Part shown: piece by piece, positions 21,535 to 34,439 of the stretch
Numbering within the stretch: position 1 is the first letter of the stretch
Layout of the letters: each line of letters begins with the position of its first letter
Source: Xiphias gladius
Lineage: Eukaryota > Chordata > Actinopteri > Istiophoriformes > Xiphiidae
NCBI RefSeq assembly: GCF_016859285.1
Contig: NC_053400.1
Span: 17,897,046-17,961,045 of the forward strand
Direction: 5' to 3'
DNA: 64,000 bases
Notes under the pieces: generated by a model
What the model saw: only the letters and a program-made list of their open reading frames with translations
Told to the model about the DNA's origin: nothing
Database searches by the model: none
Made by a program: the position numbers and the translations under genes

Positions 21535-21757
21535 CGGCTGTTGCATGGCTACTAAATCACCAAGAGGCCTTTGCTCACTCTGCGGGATGAACCATACACT
21601 CCTCCTATGTGCATCTCCCTCTCCAGTTTGGTCCCCACAAGCTTCTGTGAAGGATGGGTGCTGTGGTGGGGGGAGAGGGTGAAGAAGAAGAAGAAGAAGA
21701 AGAAGACACTTTATCTCCTCCCTGCAGAGCTGTGTGCTGCTGATCAGATAGAAATGG
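21432..21757. repeat. Tandem duplication, unit B, with expanded CAG and GAA tracts
   Basis: This is the second copy of the unit above. It has a longer CAG tract (21478-21533, interrupted by CACCAA) and a cleaner (GAA)n tract (21680-21706). The units differ by many substitutions and short indels, so the duplication is not recent. Confidence 0.85.
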
Positions 21758-21800
21758 AAGAGAACAAAAACAACCGGAGAATTGGAATGAGCAGATAATA

Positions 21801-21848
21801 AGTGTGTGTGTGTGTGTGTGTGTGGAATAAGTGCATGTGTACAACTAC

Positions 21849-21926
<78 letters not shown>
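21801..21926. repeat. Two adjacent (TG)n microsatellites
   Basis: (TG) tracts at about 21801-21824 and 21851-21926, separated by 26 bp of unique sequence. The second is about 37 units. Read on the minus strand they create a spurious poly-HT open frame. Confidence 0.95.
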
Positions 21927-21931
<5 letters not shown>

Positions 21932-24747
21932 CATACAGGGAGGGAGAGTGGGGGGAGATATTTATAGGAAGCTTTATCTGTATGAATAATAATTAGAGAA
22001 TTTATAGGATTTGTTTGCAGAGCTCTGAGACACTCTCTGTTGAAAGTGTTGGAGGTAAAGTGATGGGATGAATAATGGAGAGTTGTATGATATGAGAACG
22101 ACAATGATGGATGAGGGACAAAGATGTTAATGGACCTGTGGTCAAGTGTCATGTGGATACAAGCATGCCTGTGCACATTCATGTAATTATTGAGTGCAGA
22201 CATGTGATTCACATGCACACAGACACTCTCAAACATAAAGGCAGGTGCACACAAACACATAGAGTATGTGCACATACACACAATACAGAATCAATTTAAG
22301 ATAGGCAGCCAGTAGGACGGCTGCGGTTTTGCATGCAGTTATTATGTATATCGTGCATCGCAGATTATGGATAATTACGCAATCCTGTTAATGTTGTATT
22401 ATATGCATTGTGTGAAATTTAGATCAAATGGCTTACTGTTGATAATTAATATGAAAGGGAGAGGGGGATGAGGAAAATGTGCATATTGGCCAGGATGTTT
22501 TAGAGGCTTTTCAGTTCCCTTTGATATAATTTGCTGAAATGCAGCAACAATGTAGTGTCTTTAGAGTTATTCATAACTATGCAGGATCAAGTGCACAAAT
22601 CCTCCTTGTGTTTATACATAATGAAAAATTATTGGACAAACTGACATATAATAAAATGATAACCTAGTACAGGTCCGAGTACAGCCATAGTATGTGTTCT
22701 CATTTAAATAAACCATGGGTCAATGGTTTTTGTTATGGATGATTATTACTTCCAGTGTCGGCTGCTGTTTGGCCACATCTGTCCTGCTTGAATCAATGAA
22801 AGTCATTACTCCAACAAATCTTTCTCACACTTTCACTCTCTTTACTCCTTCCATGAGGTAAGATTAAGTACAACTGAAGCTTAAATTTTAAATTTTCCTG
22901 CCCTGTGTGAACATTGGGGTAATAGTTATCCATTCTGGCATCCATTTTAATATAAAGCCCTGTGTTTCCAGTGTCTCTAAAATCAACATTTGTTTTGTTG
23001 TGCTGTAACACAGCCTCCAAGGTAGAGCTTCATATTTCTTTTTCTCACAAACACTGATGTTAATCCAAAGGAAGCAACTTTTCTCAAAGAGTCATCATTA
23101 ATTTCAGCCTTTTGGGGACGTAAGAACAAGGCAAAAAATTGCCAATGTTTTGTTTTACTTTGTTTGTTCCATTTTTTAAAGTGTTGTCTTGAGCTATGTG
23201 AGGTTTATATGATAAGACTTTTTTGTGTGCGTGTTCGAGAAAAATATGGGGGGGGGGGCGAAAAATATCAAATTGAATCTTAATGTCTTCTGAATGACAC
23301 AAATGCATCACATGCAGTTGCACAGCTTTGTTCTTTGACTAAATGTAGCCTCCTGCTAATCCCTGCATCTCCCCAGTGAGAACTGCTGGTTGACATGAGT
23401 AACATGAGTACAGCAAGAAAAACACTGATGATGCAAAGTCCAATATACTGATCAATTTCATAAAGTGAGAAGTTATATCTTACAAAATGAATCTCTCAAG
23501 CATTAACCTCCACACTACCGGTGTGTGTGTTTGTGTGCATGTGTGGTTCTTCTGAACCTAAACATAGGACAGTAGCGGCTTAATGAGCCCCTCACTGATG
23601 ATTGCGTGCACTGAATAACCTCCTACATGTCAGTCATGGTTGAATCTCTCTGTGCCTTATTCTGATATCTGATTAACCAACAACACGCAAACCAGTGAGA
23701 TGACCTACCTGGCACACTAACTACACCTGACACAGTATGGAGAGAATAGACATGGAATACACAATAGGGTTTGTAGAAAAGAGAGGTCAGAAGGTATGCG
23801 GTGTAAGGTGGGGTAGTTGGAGCAACAGAAAATTAAAGAATGAAGAGGATGCATCATAAAACATGGTGCCTCTTTTTATTAATTTATTCTCCTAAAATAT
23901 TCACTGGCATTGCTCTCGGCTAAGATCAATTGAACTTTGACCCCGAATGCTGACGCTGTTTGCAGATCTGCAGATTTGGTTTGGTTTATTGGCTTTAGTG
24001 GATTTGGGCAAGTGCGGGATGTAGCTATGTTGTGCTGCAGATTATCTTTCTGCAAAAGAAAGGTTTTAAGCATCCTGATCGCTGTCTGTTGGCTGCACAA
24101 CTAGGCAGAGTTGGCACAGTGTGTAAGGACTTTTTTCAAATATAGGACTAACAAGACTTCAGGAGACAACTGAGGCTGAATAAATGTTTAACTTGACCAT
24201 TAATGTAGCAGAATGGAATAAGCAGGTGACTGGGAAGAGTAAGCTGGAGTGAGCTGTCCTGTTGCTGCAGGAAAAACATCGGTGAAGTGCTGCCTGCAGG
24301 AGATGGCAGGTGAATTTGGAGGTGAGGGAGTTGAAGCAGGAATCTAAAGATACATGCAGATCAGTGGCAGGAAGCAAATAGATTATTCCCCCCCAAAAAA
24401 AATCTTAGAAAATAACCCAACAAGAAGAAGAGCCCAATGCCAGAAAGCAGCTCTGTGAGGCCAGTATGCTTGATCAGAACTGCCCCTCAGATGGTCGAAT
24501 CGTCGGCCAGCTGTGCAGTGGTGAGAAAGGAGCCAGGGTTTGAACTTCTCTCTCTAGCTCTTTTTTACTCATTAAATTACAATTTCTGCCACTTTTTACA
24601 GGTACAAATAAGTGCAAGACTATGAAGGCCTTCCAGGAGAGACTGAAATGTGCGCTGCTTTTCCTGTATTTAATGATATCACATCTCCCCCGTATCTGGC
24701 TTTGTGTGGCTTTTCCAATATGTTATACAAACTAGTTATTTTGTAGC

Positions 24748-25150
24748 AGAACCCTGCCCTTAGGTACTGCGGTGCTTTGAGCTAAGACCTAGCTTTAGCA
24801 TGCTAACATGCTCACTGTGATGATGCTAAGAGACTGGTGTTTAACAGTTATACTATAAGTTGGTCATAAACCAAAGTATTGGACAAATTAAAATTTTCGC
24901 ATGATTTAGGAGCTAGATGAAAAGTCAGGGGATCACTACCACTGTATGGATATGAATGTGCCACACTTCATGACAATATATCCAATAGTTGTTGAGATAT
25001 TTCACTCTAAATTACAAATGTGAACTTCATCGTGACACTAGAGGACACAGATAAAATCATTAGGATTCTTCCTCTGGAGGCCGTGAATGTCTGTAAAAAA
25101 AATTTTTTGGCAATCCATCAAACTGATATTTTTGTCAGGACTTAAGGACA
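24748..25150 (+). repeat. Teleost 'TGCTAACATGCT' interspersed repeat
   Basis: A good forward copy: 'ctttgagctaagac', 'agcatgctaacatgctcac', 'ggtcataaaccaaagtattgg', 'gatgaaaagtcaggggatcac', 'tatccaatagttgttgagatat', 'ggattcttcctctgg' in family order. Confidence 0.75.
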
Positions 25151-25520
25151 AACCGAACAACATTTGCATCCTGCTAGCGTGGCTATAAAAATCTAGCAAG
25201 ATAACTCACAATGCAAAGAAAAACGCAATTTGATCAGTTGTGAGGCAGGAACCATCCACGTTAGTTTAGTCCCTCACTATCACAAGCTATAGATAACTGC
25301 AGGCGTCTCGCATGCAGGGTAACTGCGCGCTCAACGCTGCACTTACAACATGCCTACACCTGGTATTAAATAGATGCATCTTCAGGACACATATACGCAC
25401 AAACAATTCAGCAGACAATCACTCTTCTGAATGGCCAGGATTCTGTCAAATCAGGCCACTGTGGATACTAATGCAGTTTATCTTACCCACCTGTCATCAT
25501 TAGCTACACAGCCTTTCAGG

Positions 25521-25573
25521 ACAGGCATGTTAATGTGCTGTCCTAGCACATTAACATGCCTGTGCTAGGACAG
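25521..25573. repeat. Nested perfect palindromes
   Basis: A 19-bp perfect inverted repeat (25521-25539 with 25545-25563; arm ACAGGCATGTTAATGTGCT, 5-nt loop) overlaps a second 13-bp perfect inverted repeat (25538-25550 CTGTCCTAGCACA with 25561-25573). Confidence 0.9.
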
Positions 25574-26744
25574 GCAAGAAAGTCGAGCAGAACCAAAACT
25601 CAACTTTCATTTCCTCACCACCAAACCTCTAAAAGACCTTAGTCTTACTCCCGTAGATTCTCATCGTGCAGCCAATCAGATATCAGCTGAAATGCATCCG
25701 TGAAATAAATTACACCAAAGTCCTCACTGATGTGATGCTGCTGAGACAACAGCATCTGAAACTGCGTAATTACACGCTCAAAGTAACAATACATACCAAA
25801 TGTGCATATTGTTAGTAGGAATGAATATCACGGCGTGGGATTATTTGTCGGGAAGTGTGCATGTAGATTAAATTAGGCTTTCTGGGTTTGCCTGCCAGAG
25901 ACATTTGCTCCGGCATGAATGTGGCTGAGCAGCAGTCAGAGTGGGAGTGTATGATTTGTGTAAATTAGAGTGACAGGGTGCGTCATCGGAGTAATCAGCC
26001 ATTTTTTTCAGCTGCACAATGTGGATTATAGTGTGATCATCAGAGATAGAAACTGCTGGAGTTGCCAAGGGCTGGAAAACCTATGCTGAAAACAGATAAA
26101 GCAGAATACAATTTTCAGTCTATTTGGCAGATTGTGTTGTGATTATTTGTCTGTAGAACACTGACTGGCTCTGATAAACACCTTACAATGAAAACAACTG
26201 CATCAACATTTATCGCATGCCATTTGCACAGGCAACAAATATGTAGAGAATTACATACAGTAACAGCAGACCATCGCACTGTGGTCTTCTGCTGAGATAG
26301 GAGCTGAATTCACACAATGTGACCCAAACTCAACAGCCAAGTCCACCAGATAAAACTCTGTTTTTGACTCGGTTGAACGGTGGGGAGGAGAAATGCATCT
26401 CCCTGTATGTAGGCAGGACAATGTGTTCTCCCTCCTCCATAGGGAACAATTAAGATATTGGATCTCCAAAGAGAACATTTCTCTAATGCAAAAACAACCC
26501 CGCCATGAGTAATAATGTCACCTGAGACAAGAAGTGATTATTTGTATTCGTGATGCAATAGTGAACCCTGTAGTAAGGCTGTCAGGCAATAACTTCATGG
26601 ATCTACAATAAAAATGATGGGAATGCATTGCTGAGTAACAAGAATTTGAAGTCAGTCAAAAGAGGTTGTGCAGTGCTGGAGAAGACTGATCTGATTTAGG
26701 CTGGGAGCTAATTCTGCACACACACACACGCACAGACATACATG

Positions 26745-27425
26745 CATCTCAAACAAATAGTTTGACATTTTTGGAAATACGCTTATTCGCCTTCTTGCAC
26801 AGGGTTAGATGAGAAGATCAATACCACTCTCACATGTGTACAGTAAATAGCAAGCTACAGCCAGCAGCCAGTTAGCTTAGCTTAGCACAAAGACTGGAAA
26901 CAGGGGGAAACAGCTACCCTGGCAAAGTCCAAAGTTAACAAAATCCACCTGACAGCACCTCTAAAGCTCACTGTTTAACATGCTATGTCTTGCATGTTTA
27001 ATCTGTACGAAAAAACAAAGTGTAAAACGATACACTGTGGTGTTACGAGGTGCTACGCGATTTATTAAGCGGGAGTGGTATCAATCTTCCCATCTAACAC
27101 TGTGTCTACACAGGAGGCGTAGCATGAGCAGCACTTAAGCGGAGCAGCAGCAGCAGCAGCTTCAGTGTCCAATACACAATCACTGTGGTTATGCACGTAA
27201 AATGGAAGAAATTTTTACGCTTCAAGTTGAATCAAATGTGAGCCATTATGCAGACTCTGGACAGCTGGATTGATTGAAATAGAAGTGTATTTGTTTCATC
27301 AGACGAATGTGAGACACACGACTGAAAGACATGGCTAAAACGCTTTCTGTGTAGACGCGCCATAACTCTCGCCAAGAAAGAAAATCTATGTATTTCCCAA
27401 AATGTTGAAATATTCCTTTAAATCC
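26745..27425 (+). repeat. Teleost composite repeat ('ccagttagcttagcttagcacaaagactgg')
   Basis: It begins with 'tttgacatttttggaaatacgcttattcgccttcttgc' and contains 'gttagatgagaagatcaataccactct' and 'gccagttagcttagcttagca', a highly recurrent percomorph repeat. An internal block between 'gtgtctacacaggaggcgtagc' and 'ctgtgtagacgcgcc' carries a short CAG run. It ends with 'aaaatgttgaaatattcctttaa'. A short partial copy occurs at 35205-35320. Confidence 0.65.
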
Positions 27426-28375
27426 TTCGAATCTACCAATCTCATTACAAGAACATAGAAATAAATAATATCTGACTTCAGCCTTCTAGCACCAGGTCGC
27501 ACAGTTGTCCATCGCGGATACTGTTAGACACACGGAAGTGCTATGAGAAAAGCAAGGGGATGAAAATAGTTACATTCATGGTGGTACACATCTGAACGAT
27601 GTGGTTACAGTAGGAAAAAAAACAATGTCCCAGTTGTGTAGCCTTTCTTTCCACCAGTACTGGTATGTGAACATACTGAAGGATGCCAAATATCAGTATC
27701 AACAATCTACATTAATATCCTAGCTCACTGATATTTGAAAGCAAGAACTGGGGCTTGATTTGTTCATCAGACAAAGCTTCATCCATGCCAAGGTCAAAAC
27801 ACAGCCCTGACCTCCAGGATTAAGACTTCTCTTCAAGGTACATTTACAAAAAAAAACATCAGGAGTGTTCAAGATGTTACAGAACAGGTCCTGAGAGGCA
27901 CTGAATCACCCAGGCATCACACTCCAATGTTTGGACTTGATTATATCTCTTGGTGACTTAGCAGTGCCGACTGAATCAACAGTGCGGTTGTGTCTTGAAG
28001 TGTAGAGCACTTTTTAACCATTACAGCCATTCACAAAACTGACGGATGTGTGGATGATGGTTTCCTCAAAGCAAGAGCCACAAAAAACACATTTGATTGA
28101 GTAACTGAGTTAAAGGCTCGTGTCATGCGGAGGCCTGATCGTGACTCTTGATCATCAGCTTTTTTTAGGAGGAGAAATATGAATCGGTGCAGACAAACAT
28201 GGATCACACACATGGGGGGAAAGATGTTTAAGACCAGGAGATCAGTGCTGTGACGAATCGTCGTGTGCTGACAGGCCCCATAGACAAATACACTGAAACA
28301 CAGCAAGCATTCCCACATGCACATATAAAAGTGCAGTATACATACCTGAACAAACATTCTCAGATGGATGTGTAC

Positions 28376-28379
<4 letters not shown>

Positions 28380-28459
<80 letters not shown>
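28380..28459. repeat. (TG)40 microsatellite
   Basis: About 80 bp of perfect TG followed by GCGCGC. Confidence 0.97.
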
Positions 28460-28466
<7 letters not shown>

Positions 28467-31400
28467 ACATATGAAATGCCAACAACAAGTGTCCTCGTGG
28501 CCTGATTTGTGCTCACCACCCACACCTCTGTCCAGGCAATCCCTTTTATTGAGTCAGTTCAGTGGCTCTACTGACGTGCCTTCAAGAAAAGAGCGAGAGA
28601 CAATGAGACAGACAGGGAGAGAGAGAGAGACCAATGTACAGTAAACAACAGGCAAAGAGCTAATCTATCAGACACTGATTATGATACATTAAAAGAGGAA
28701 GAGGACTGCGTGAAACCAATCCCTGTGATTACAAGTTTTGAAACGAATTAATCAAATTAAACTAAAACCAATGCAAGCCATATGGGACCTAATCTAGCTG
28801 GAAAACACGTGTGACCCAACAAACCCCAGCAGCTTCACACACTAACCGTTCAGGCAGCTGCACATTAAAAGCTTTGGTGTGTTTTTATTTTGGACAGAAA
28901 ATTACATAATGAGCTCAAAGTTTAAGCTCTGAACAGAGGCCAGGTGGCCTCATTTTAGACTTTTCTGATTTTTTTAAAACACTCTCACCCTTACAGAGAA
29001 ATGTGTGAATGCACACGCAGCGACACTAAGAGAGGTTTTGGTTGTAGACCTCAAATACCAAGTATCTCTCTACCAAGGTGTGCATTGCAGTGTATATTTT
29101 TATAGTAATGAGTAGTTAATAATAGTAATCCTCCTTTTATTTTTTATTTTTTTTACTTCAAAGTATCTTTCCAATATCAAATCCAAGAGTGTCTTAGTAT
29201 AAATAACTGTAAATGTTCAGGGACCCAGTACGAGACATTTGTCCCTGAACATATCCACCTTGTCACACACAAACATGGTTTCATGAATTTGCATCACATT
29301 GCATTAATTTGACAGTATTTGCATTCGTTGTCAAACAGGAGATTAAGTTTTTACCCAGAGCAGTGAGTTAGTACATTTTTGTTGAAAGTGCAAAAAAAAA
29401 AAATCTCAAATTGCTCATGTTTGGCAGCCTGGATAGAATTTCACCATGTGTGTTGTCATTTAATTTGGACGCTGTATTTTGTGACCTTAATAGGAATTTG
29501 TATATATCCATATTGAGAGAGTTTTATGAGAGAGTAATATCTAATTGTTTATCCTACGTTATCACATACTTTATGATACTTTTAGGCCTACTGGCAAAAA
29601 TTGTGCCGCAACAGAATGTAGCATTTAGTGACTTTTTTTCTGTAAATTGTGACAATATATATTCAGTTATTAAATACAAAAATTCTGATTACTGTTTTAG
29701 CAAAAACCTCACTTGACAATATATGGTCAACACTTTTCTTCTTTTTCATGTAGTTTGGCCTCTAGTGTCACCAGACCTGACAGGTCAGACCATTTGGGAC
29801 GCCAAAATCACAGCTATCACCTTTTTGTGGCCCTAAATACCACAGTGGCGTCGTGTTTGGTAACGATAAAGTACAATAAAAATGTTTGCAGCAGCAATGT
29901 GGATGAAATCCTGTTAGGTCACTGAAGATAATGGGTGAGACAAAATGGTATAACAGCACTTGTTTTTTTAGAAATCTACTTCATGAGGAGCCTGAAAGGC
30001 TAAAACACTAGCTCACCAAGCTGGATTTTACCAGGCGTCTGGGGTTTCTGTCAAATAAATCACTATGAGCATTCATCTTTACCTATGAACCATTAAACTT
30101 AACAAGAACCCATGTTATTGGCTGCAGGGGATTTGCAATATGTTTTTATTACCACCAGTGACTGTAGAGGATGCAACTGTGTTGTGAATGAGTGAGATGA
30201 GAGGGTCATGGTGTTGTGTGGACCTATGAATGTTTTGGATATTCTTTGAGTGAATGATCGTGTAATATCATAAAGTGTAAATTATGAAATCTGTGCAAAA
30301 TTTTCACATTTTGACCAAAAGAATGAAAAGTCAGTGATTTATTACATGTTATTTTTACCCAAACTGAACTGGCAGAAACTGAGTCATATCAACTGACTTT
30401 TTGAAATGTATCATTAACAGTACCTTTGCAGCTCACGTAAATATGTTATACTCAAAAAATATCATTTGAAACAACCTTTTGAAATCTTTTAGTGACACTG
30501 ACCCAGCTGTGTGCGTTGAAGCAGCTGGCAGTTTGACCAATCAGGTCCCTCGCCAATGTACCATATGGAAATTTATACTGCACAGGAACATGAAATAAAA
30601 TTAATAATACCCAACTACTGGTCATGAAAAAAGATTCGAGGTTTTTGGACTGTTCTAATATTCAGAAACAGCTAACACTATAAATCCTCACATTACAATC
30701 CTTAAATGTTTGGGTTTTTAATGTTATAGTAGGTGTATTATTGCTTTTCATTCCTGAAGACATTAGTATAAAATTCTCATGGCAAATGTAATAATGACAA
30801 TTTTGTGGTTAGCTGTGCAAGGAGTTTTTGTGTGAACACAGCTTCATTTGTGCCATCAGACATAAAGCACATGTTGTGAGTCACAGTTCATGGCCTGCAT
30901 TTCCTGCTGGCTCCTGTCTGCACAGATGACTGTCAACAAAGCTGAAGCACCGTAGAGAAGAGTTAAACTGATTAGCATTTTAAAAAGACAAAACCCCAAA
31001 ACCATAGGGCTTTGGCAATAAATCTGAGGCTGTCCAACATGATTTACATACCCAATCCATAAAGCAGCCATTAGAACCGGAACTAAACTGCAATATTTCC
31101 CAGAATCGACAAAGATTGACACTCCAATTCTGGCCGAGTGTCAGAGGTTAATTGGTTGTTGTTCTTTATGGATGGAAAACACCTGCCACATACAAAGATT
31201 TGTGAACACAAATCCCTCTTTTTCTCCTTCGCTGAGTTTTTAATTTCTTCCCTACAGACTCCTAAGCTGTTTCTACAACCCCATTTAGGACCAAAACTGT
31301 TGCTTTGGTTGAAATATAGATTTATCAGTTCCTTCCTCTCATGGATATTCCATTTGCATATTCTCTTTTAGTCAGATCTTGAGGATTAATGTATAAATAC

Positions 31401-32299
31401 AATACAGAATATACTGTATTTATCACTTCAGACATTATCTGCAGCAATCACAGTTTATAAGCAGGAGTGGTTTTAACTCACAGGGTGTCTTATTTGAAGT
31501 CAACCCATCATAGTTTAGTTGGATTACATCTTCAGGGATCTATTTTTTTCTTATCTGTGTCTTGTTAGTCCTTTCAGTATTCACATTTCCATTAATACTG
31601 CAGCCTCAGCCCTGTCTGTAACTGTTTGGCAAACCTCAGCAGGCTTTGCTTTAGGCAAAAAAAAATGTAAAAGCCCTCAGCGGTGACACTAACTTCACAA
31701 GTTGCTCTCCAGGGGTGTTAACAGAAATTAAAATGTTTTTTCATATTTGTTCATATCCTCGTTTATACTGTAAAAGTACTGTTGCTGTCTACCACATCAG
31801 ATGTGACATGGCTCATATCTCCTTTTCTAAATCAGAGATTGGAGTTCCCTCTGTGTGCTTTTAGATGATCCATCTTTCGACTGTGAGCGGGACAAAAGGG
31901 TTTGTTGTCAGACAACAGCTGCATGAGGAGAGAGCGTTTCTCGTTTCGCTGCAGTGTCGCTGTGACAGAGAGCAGATGTTCTCTGTGATTGCTTAGTGGT
32001 GTGTTTATTTCTACTCTGCTCCTCATCTAGTTGGAGCTGAAACATAACTGTCATCCTCAGCATTTACCCTGTATAAAGACTCCCACACACTATTCCAAAA
32101 TCATCCGACCCTTAAAAACTCTACATGTATTTACATGACTCAAGAAAAAAAAAAAAAAAAATCATCATGTATAAATTGTTTTTTGGTTTTTTTTTGGTTG
32201 TTGTGCTTCATATGTGCTTACTGAATCGGCTATGAGTATGATTAACCATTAAATGACTGATATTTGGCACTAAGTCTTTAATAAGAGTCCACATCCAGG

Positions 32300-32560
32300 C
32301 TGGCAGCTCTGTGAGGCATTGTGTAAATGCTAAAATCAGTATGCTAACACACTGACAGTGGCAATGCAAACATGCTGATGTTTAGCAGGTTTAATGTTTA
32401 ACATCTTCTCCATCTTAGTTTATCATGTTAAAATTCTAACATTTGATAATCAGCACTAAACACAAAGTACAGCTGGGGCTGATGGGAATGTCACGAGTTT
32501 TGCAGGTATTTGGTCATAAGAATGAATTGGACATATTATTATTTGAACCATCAGGTTTCA
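32300..32560 (+). repeat. Teleost 'TGCTAACATGCT' interspersed repeat
   Basis: 'aaacatgctgatgtttagcagg', 'cagcactaaacacaaagtacagctggggctgatgggaatgtca' and 'tttgcaggtatttggtcataa' appear in family order. Confidence 0.75.
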
Positions 32561-32999
32561 TTCTACACTAGTCAGAACTTTTCATTTAAAGCTACAAGTG
32601 GATGTCCATTAAGTTATTTAATGCAGTTCACAGTTTCTATCCACCCCTGATTGCAGATATTTCCACAAATACAACTGAAGATTGAATTTGTAGATCAGAA
32701 GCTACATTGTCAATGTCACTGTGTCAACGTTGGATCACCAACCAGGCAAAGTGGGCAATTGACCAGGGGCCCCAGAAGTCCCAGATTTACTCCATATCAT
32801 TTAGGTCTACATAATTTTAATTGATCAGAAATTTGTCAGAAATTTGCACCACTGAATTAGACTATCAACTGTGATGGGGGCCTTGTATGGGGGCCTCAAA
32901 ATCTAACTGTTTTAGTTCATATTGAGCTCATTTTTTGTAAAGTTGTGTTTTATTAATCTGTCAATAAATGAACGCAAAAAAATTTAGGGAAACGTATTA

Positions 33000-33345
33000 T
33001 TCCATCACAGGAGTACTGTAAGGCTGAAACCAATAATTGTTTTAATTAGTCGATTGTTTATTCATTGTATGAATTGTCAGAAAATAGTGAAAAACAACAT
33101 ATTAACATAATCAAATAGCTTGTTTTGTCTGACCAACAGTCAAAAACCCAAAAATGTTGGGAAAACACCGATCATAGAAAACAGGGAAAACAAATATTCA
33201 CATTTAAGAAGCTGGTGTCAGTGAATTTTTGGCATTTTTGCTTAAAAAATGACTCAGAGCAGTAATTAAATGTCAAAATTGCTGCCAATTAATTTTTCTT
33301 TCAATTGACTAATTGATCATTCAGCTAATCATTTCAGCTCTAATG
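33000..33345. repeat. Teleost 'ATTAATCG' repeat
   Basis: 'aattagtcgattgtttattcattg', 'gtcagaaaatagtgaaaaac', 'cttgttttgtctgaccaacagtcaaaaaccc' and the terminal 'ctaatcatttcagctct' show one nearly full-length copy. Confidence 0.7.
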
Positions 33346-33701
33346 TCCTGGTTGGTTTCTGGGTGCCTGGGGATATAATGAAACTGCCATTGCCATGCAC
33401 AGTGAGGTCAGTACATCAACACATTTTTGACCCAGGGCCCCCTAGAGGGTTAATTCAACCATGAACTGTGGCAGAACTGCCAGTCATTTGGGGATTGATC
33501 ACAGGTTTAATCCTGTGTTCTGACTATTGATGATTTGTGATTACATTTGATTCACACACAATTGAGTCACTAATGATTTCCAGGAGTCCAAGTGATGAAC
33601 CATTAAAACTATTCATAAACAGTAGGTATATCTGTGAGGAGAGCTCCATGTGACCACACTGAGAGACAGAAATCTTTGAATAGACACGGCAAAAGACAAC
33701 A

Positions 33702-34384
33702 ATGACCTTTAGACTGAGTCTATCAGTCTTGGGCTCCAACAAGTGGGCCAAGCAGCTGAAGGACTGCAAGGCCACAAACAAGGCTGTGGGCACCCAGGTC
33801 GAGGTGTCGAAGGCTCACCTCCAGGGTGCAGAGCAGCATATTGCCTGCCAGGAGGGGAAGGTAACTGAGCTCTCTACCAGGCTGGAGACCGAGACAAAAG
33901 AGAACAAGTCTCTGCCAAAACAGGTAGAGCATCTCTCAACCGAGCTCGAGAAGGAGCAGACCTGGAGACTGGAGCTGAGCGAGCAGTTGCAGAAAGACAC
34001 CTGCCAGCAGCAACTCAAGGCGGAGAAACAGTCTTAAACTGACAAGGTAAGAGAGGATCAGGAGCTGATCCAGAGGCTGTGGAGTGAGCAGGTTGTCCTC
34101 AGTCAGAGGTTGGAGGGCCTGAAAAAAGACTGGAGGAACTGACCTCAAGCAACCTCAGGACCTCCAGAGAGAAACTAGCCAGCTGAAGGAAGAGCTGAAG
34201 GAGCAGGAGGAGTCCCTCCTCACAGTTTAAAAGGCCCTAGAGCTGGTTCTAGAGCCTGAAGTCTCTGAAGAAAAACTCCCAGAGGAAAAAAAAAGAGAAG
34301 CGCTCGGTCTGGAAAAGAATCCACCACTTCCTCAGTTTGAGGGACAAGAACAAGGAGAGGCAGGAGGAATCTACATCCAACTAA
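33702..34384 (+). pseudogene. Decayed coiled-coil protein copy (pseudogene)
   Basis: The reading frame from 33702 gives 111 residues of heptad-rich coiled coil (for example NKWAKQLKDCKATNKAVGT, TELSTRLETETKENKSL, EHLSTELEKEQTWRLELSEQ) and then hits TAA at 34035-34037. Beyond it the same frame continues TDKVREDQELIQRLWSEQVV. The coiled coil then moves to another frame (LQRETSQLKEELKEQEESLL, stop at 34228-34230). A third frame reads RSVWKRIHHFLSLRDKNKER and ends at TAA 34382-34384. So at least two frameshifts and two premature stops interrupt about 228 codons. No introns are visible in this span, so a retrocopy is possible, but no poly(A) tail or target duplication was identified. Parent family not recognised; the composition resembles FYCO1/RUFY/golgin-type or other long coiled-coil proteins. 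Confidence 0.7.
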
Positions 34385-34439
34385 GACTCCTACACCTCAG
34401 CACCTTCCACCATCAATAGCTGTATGCCACAGGCAAACA

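Noticed and set aside
21337-22281. A 314-codon minus-strand open frame (poly-Cys, poly-His-Thr)
   Set aside because: It is generated by the CAG/GAA tracts and TG microsatellites read in frame. There is no domain, and composition follows the simple repeats.
28031-28525. 164-codon and overlapping frames rich in HT or CV
   Set aside because: They read through the (TG)40 microsatellite and are not coding. The same applies to frames over 7171-7673, 10035-10325, 19309-19733, 57850-58352 and 61159-61425.
29411-29716. 101-codon plus-strand frame
   Set aside because: It lies in AT-rich sequence. The peptide has no recognisable domain, no splice sites or promoter context, and is of a length expected by chance in 64 kb.
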